Shown: positions 6,084 through 8,398 of the stretch, piece after piece
Numbering within the stretch: the first letter of the stretch is position 1
Layout: each line of letters begins with the position of its first letter
Assembly: GCA_002309475.1 (NCBI GenBank)
Contig: DBXJ01000086.1
Location: forward strand, 1-8,398
Direction: 5' to 3'
Length of the DNA: 8,398 nucleotides
Source of the DNA: Bacteroidales bacterium UBA1215
GTDB lineage: Bacteria; Bacteroidota; Bacteroidia; Bacteroidales; WCHB1-69
Translations under genes and position numbers: made by a program
Notes under the pieces: model-generated
The model's database searches: none
What the model was told of the DNA's origin: nothing
What the model saw: the letters and a program-made list of their open reading frames with translations, nothing else

Positions 6084-7327
6084 AAAAACTTCCACACCGG
6101 TATAATCTCCACATCATCCACTTTGTTTTCTTCATTGTAGGTTATTAATACATAACGTCTTACATCAGAAAATTGCTTTTTAAGGGTAACAAATGCTGAT
6201 AATTCGCGTTCGCGGGTGGAAAAATCGGTCAACGAGTATGACACTTGAAAGGCAGTTTGTGTTTCGGGAATGTAGAAGTCAATGTCGATGCTCGTTTTGG
6301 CTGATTTTAAATAGTAGACACCTTCGGGATAACGCCGATGTAAATTTATTGCCACAATATTTTCCAAAAGTCGTGTACGCTTGTCGTTGAGAAAAAGGTT
6401 TAGGATTCCATTATCCGAAAAATAATATTTCGGAGTGCTTTCGGTTTCGGCAAATTTGGCAAAATAATTCTTGACTCTAAAAATTAGATATGCGTCTTCG
6501 GCGTAGGTGATATAATTGATAATGCTCTCTTTGCCAATAGATAACCCAATGGTTTTTAGAATGTTGAATAGTTTGGTGTAAGAAGTTTCCGCCATTAGCG
6601 ATTCTGCAATTTTTTTGATAAGTATCCGTATTGCTTGTTCGTTTCGGATGTTGTTTCGCAGAGCAATATCGCCTAAAAGAACCTTTTGAAATACACCTGC
6701 GGCATATTCGCGTTTTGATTTATAGAACGTTAACTCTGGAAACCCTCCGTATGTAAAGTATGTTTCAAAATTGGACACTATTTTGGCAGAAAGTTTTGTG
6801 GAGCGGACGGCACTTGACGAAAAATCGACATTTTGTGCTGATAGAAACTCCCTAAAATTATAAGGCATAATGTATTTGGTGAAAAATCTGCCGCCAAGAG
6901 TAGTTTCAATTTCTCTACTGAGCATTTTAGCGTTACTGCCTGTAATATAGACACGTTCTTTGGCATCGGCAAGGCGACGAGCAAATTTTTCCCAACCGTT
7001 GATAATTTGAATTTCATCGAAGAAAAAGAATCCTTTATCGTCAGATAGTTCGGCTTGCACCGAAACAATATCGTTGAAGTCGGTTAGTTTAAATTCTGAT
7101 AAACGCTCATCCTCAAAGTTGATATAAATTATTCTGTCCCAAGAAATTCCTGATTCTACCAAATTACGTGCTACCTTATAAAGTAGTGTAGATTTGCCAG
7201 CACGTCGCAAACCGGTAAGCACATAGTTGGCGTTTGGCTCAAAAATATATTCACGGTCAACAATTTCGGCGTTTCTAATAATCTCGTGTTGATCGGTAAT
7301 AATGGTTTTTAATAGTTCCTTATCCAT
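6071..7327 (-). CDS. AAA_14/DUF4143 family ATPase
   Basis: 418 residues, the usual length for this family. Walker A is GLRRAGKST (39-47). Walker B is FFFFDE (100-105), followed by IQIINGWEKF. A sensor-like YITGSNAKML (127-136) follows, and then LGGRF with PYNFREFL. This is the standard order of the AAA_14 domain (about 30-165). The C-terminal DUF4143 region (about 200-410) is related to PD-(D/E)XK nuclease folds. Here its core reads SIDIDFYIP, then AFQVSYSL, so the catalytic lysine expected after the second acidic position appears replaced and nuclease activity is unlikely. Proteins of this family are abundant in Bacteroidota and Archaea but their cellular role is mostly unknown. The gene is monocistronic, convergent with the lipoprotein operon and divergent from korA. 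Three palindromes surround its promoter, implying tight control. ATG at 7327 is chosen because a -7 element lies 33 bases upstream and the N terminus fits the family. Confidence 0.88.
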   Translation of the reverse strand: MDKELLKTIITDQHEIIRNAEIVDREYIFEPNANYVLTGLRRAGKSTLLYKVARNLVESGISWDRIIYINFEDERLSEFKLTDFNDIVSVQAELSDDKGFFFFDEIQIINGWEKFARRLADAKERVYITGSNAKMLSREIETTLGGRFFTKYIMPYNFREFLSAQNVDFSSSAVRSTKLSAKIVSNFETYFTYGGFPELTFYKSKREYAAGVFQKVLLGDIALRNNIRNEQAIRILIKKIAESLMAETSYTKLFNILKTIGLSIGKESIINYITYAEDAYLIFRVKNYFAKFAETESTPKYYFSDNGILNLFLNDKRTRLLENIVAINLHRRYPEGVYYLKSAKTSIDIDFYIPETQTAFQVSYSLTDFSTRERELSAFVTLKKQFSDVRRYVLITYNEENKVDDVEIIPVWKFLIEG

Positions 7328-7342
7328 GATTTCGCGTTTAAT

Positions 7343-7358
7343 GTTCTACATATAGAAC
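7343..7358. promoter_or_regulatory. Palindromic operator copy 1
   Basis: GTTCT-ACATAT-AGAAC, a perfect five-base inverted repeat. It covers the predicted transcription start of the ATPase gene (near 7353), so a bound protein would block initiation. Copies 2 and 3 start 33 and 67 bases further right. Confidence 0.6.
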
Positions 7359-7359
7359 G

Positions 7360-7367
7360 CAAAGTTA
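7360..7367 (-). promoter_or_regulatory. ATPase gene promoter -7 element
   Basis: On the minus strand this reads TAACTTTG, an exact TAnnTTTG. A TTTG at 7394-7391 is 23 bases upstream, slightly long for a -33 box, and lies partly within palindrome 2. Transcription would start near 7353, giving a leader of about 26 bases. Confidence 0.6.
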
Positions 7368-7375
7368 TAAATTTT

Positions 7376-7391
7376 GTTCTACATACAGAAC
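7376..7391. promoter_or_regulatory. Palindromic operator copy 2
   Basis: GTTCT-ACATAC-AGAAC, extended on both sides to nine-base arms TTTTGTTCT/AGAACAAAA (7372-7380 and 7387-7395). It overlaps the -33 region of the ATPase promoter. This is the most symmetrical of the three copies. Confidence 0.62.
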
Positions 7392-7409
7392 AAAAAATAC
7401 TACATTTTT

Positions 7410-7425
7410 GTTCTCCATACAGAAC
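7410..7425. promoter_or_regulatory. Palindromic operator copy 3
   Basis: GTTCT-CCATAC-AGAAC, with the same core as copy 2 except one spacer base. It starts 34 bases to the right of copy 2, upstream of the ATPase promoter. Even spacing of about 33-34 bases suggests cooperative binding by one regulator. Confidence 0.6.
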
Positions 7426-7495
7426 ACTTACTTGTTTTTTGAATATTTATTCAATATTTATTTGCATATTATTCAAATTCCTCACTAACATTGAC

Positions 7496-7520
7496 AATAA
7501 CTATACTTTTTGTAGTTATT
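7496..7520. repeat. AT-rich inverted repeat upstream of korA
   Basis: AATAACTATA (7496-7505) pairs with TGTAGTTATT (7511-7520) over ten positions with one T-G wobble, around the loop CTTTT. No gene ends here, since both flanking genes point away, so a terminator role is unlikely. A smaller inverted repeat TACGT-atttc-ACGTA follows at 7536-7550. Either could be a regulator site for korA. The rest of the 7328-7676 gap is AT-rich with no open reading frame. Confidence 0.3.
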
Positions 7521-7608
7521 CCAAGCCATCCATCATACGTATTTCACGTAAACTGAATATTTATACAAAAAAAGTAAATATTTAACATTCATTTAAGAAA
7601 ATAATCCT

Positions 7609-7616
7609 TTCCTTTG
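7609..7616 (+). promoter_or_regulatory. korA promoter -7 element
   Basis: TTCCTTTG followed by CA matches TAnnTTTG at all fixed positions but one, and the TTTGCA ending is common in Bacteroidota promoters. No clear TTG lies about 20 bases upstream. Transcription would start near 7622, leaving a leader of about 55 bases. Confidence 0.5.
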
Positions 7617-7676
7617 CACCGTGAAAATTATTTGACAAACAACCAAAAACATTAGATTGTATTTTTTATAGAAGTT

Positions 7677-8398
7677 ATGGCAAACAATTTAGAAATTAAA
7701 AACTTAGACAGTGTGGCTGTAAGGTTTTCGGGCGATTCCGGCGACGGAATGCAGTTGGCCGGAAACATTTTCTCCACCATTTCTGCCACAGTAGGCAACA
7801 GCATCAGCACCTTTCCCGATTATCCCGCCGACATTCGCGCTCCTCAGGGTTCGCTTACGGGAGTATCTGGTTTTCAAGTACATATAGGTGCAGGCAAGGT
7901 TTATACTCCCGGCGACAAGTGCGATGTGCTTGTGGCTATGAACGCCGCCGCACTCAAAACTCAGTATAAATATGCAAAACCGGGTGCCGCTATCATTATC
8001 GATACCGACTGTTTTAAAAAGGCCGACCTCGAAAAGGCTCAGTTCGCTACCGAAGACCCGATAGCCGAAATGAATATCGACCCCGACAGAGTGATCGCTT
8101 GTCCCCTCTCAACTATGGTTAAGGACTGCCTCAAAGATTCGGGTATGGACAACAAGAGCATCCTCAAATGCCGCAATATGTTCGCCCTCGGATTGGTTTG
8201 CTACCTTTTCGACCGCGACCTCAATATCGCTTTCAATTTCCTCAAAGAAAAATTCGCCAAGAAACCCGGCGTGGCTGAGGCTAATATTAAGGTGATTCAG
8301 GCAGGTTACGACTACGGTCACAACACTCACTCGTCGGTAGCAAATGTTTACCGCATCGAGTCTAAGGAAAAGGTTAAAGGTCGCTATATGGACATAAC
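7677..8398 (+). CDS. korA: 2-oxoglutarate:ferredoxin oxidoreductase subunit KorA (5' part)
   Basis: Open from the ATG at 7677 to the right edge, giving 240 codons plus two bases with no stop, so the gene is cut by the window. The N terminus has RFSGDSGDGMQLAG (16-29), the hallmark of the pyruvate/2-oxoacid:ferredoxin oxidoreductase gamma-type domain. DYPADIRAPQGS (48-59), a CDVLVAMN segment (82-89) and AGYDYGHNTH (near 218-227) follow. In Bacteroidota the gamma and alpha domains are fused in a protein of about 600 residues, so the thiamine-diphosphate-associated alpha domain should follow outside the window. The enzyme interconverts 2-oxoglutarate plus CoA and succinyl-CoA plus CO2 with ferredoxin, in the cytoplasm. 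A beta-subunit gene, korB, is expected downstream. GC-rich third positions contrast with the AT-rich genes to the left, consistent with a highly expressed core gene. The exact keto acid (2-oxoglutarate versus another 2-oxoacid) is inferred from overall resemblance. Confidence 0.88.
   Translation, partial: MANNLEIKNLDSVAVRFSGDSGDGMQLAGNIFSTISATVGNSISTFPDYPADIRAPQGSLTGVSGFQVHIGAGKVYTPGDKCDVLVAMNAAALKTQYKYAKPGAAIIIDTDCFKKADLEKAQFATEDPIAEMNIDPDRVIACPLSTMVKDCLKDSGMDNKSILKCRNMFALGLVCYLFDRDLNIAFNFLKEKFAKKPGVAEANIKVIQAGYDYGHNTHSSVANVYRIESKEKVKGRYMDI

Noticed and set aside
7343..7425. Short repeats with regular spacing, CRISPR-like
   Set aside because: Only three 16-base palindromes with 17-18 base AT-rich spacers over a promoter; too short for CRISPR repeats and no cas genes are present.
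8109..8330. Minus-strand 73-codon open frame
   Set aside because: It is the antisense shadow of the partial korA gene, which shows strong family motifs on the plus strand.

Overview
The window reads as chromosomal DNA from a member of the Bacteroidota, most likely Bacteroidales. Three things support this. Several genes are preceded by the Bacteroidota-type -7 element TAnnTTTG and lack clear Shine-Dalgarno sequences. The protein families are typical of the group: an AAA_14/DUF4143 ATPase, a HipBA pair, a Sel1-repeat protein and a KorA of the fused gamma/alpha type. Most of the window is AT-rich. No tRNA, rRNA, CRISPR array, transposase or integrase was found.

Layout. (1) Bases 21-854, minus strand: a stand-alone winged-helix plus TOPRIM-like protein resembling the JetD/DUF7281 group, with some conserved acidic positions apparently lost. 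(2) Bases 987-2391, plus strand: a HipB-like Xre antitoxin overlapping a HipA-family kinase, transcribed divergently from (1) from an overlapping promoter region. A 19/21 direct repeat lies between the hipB promoter and its start codon. (3) Bases 2392-2786: a gene-free gap, most of which (about 2495-2721) folds into a dense set of hairpins and long-range pairings. This is a candidate unrecognised structured RNA ending in a terminator-like hairpin. (4) Bases 2787-6031, plus strand: an apparent two-gene operon. The first gene encodes an 825-residue protein with about eleven Sel1 repeats, four predicted membrane segments, a CX2CX4HX4H motif and an acidic/Ser tail. The second encodes a 241-residue putative lipoprotein. 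(5) Bases 6071-7327, minus strand: an AAA_14/DUF4143 ATPase with three near-identical palindromes (GTTCT-N6-AGAAC) around its promoter. (6) Bases 7677 to the right edge, plus strand: the 5' part of korA, encoding a 2-oxoglutarate:ferredoxin oxidoreductase subunit. It has visibly higher GC and probably marks the return to core genome.

How the genes fit together. Regions 1-5 look like an accessory segment of small, self-regulated modules (toxin-antitoxin, JetD-like protein, structured RNA, Sel1/lipoprotein pair, ATPase) beside a core metabolic gene. Nothing in the sequence proves that these modules act together. The structured RNA and the Sel1/lipoprotein pair are the least explained parts. Family names come from motif recognition only; no database search was run.
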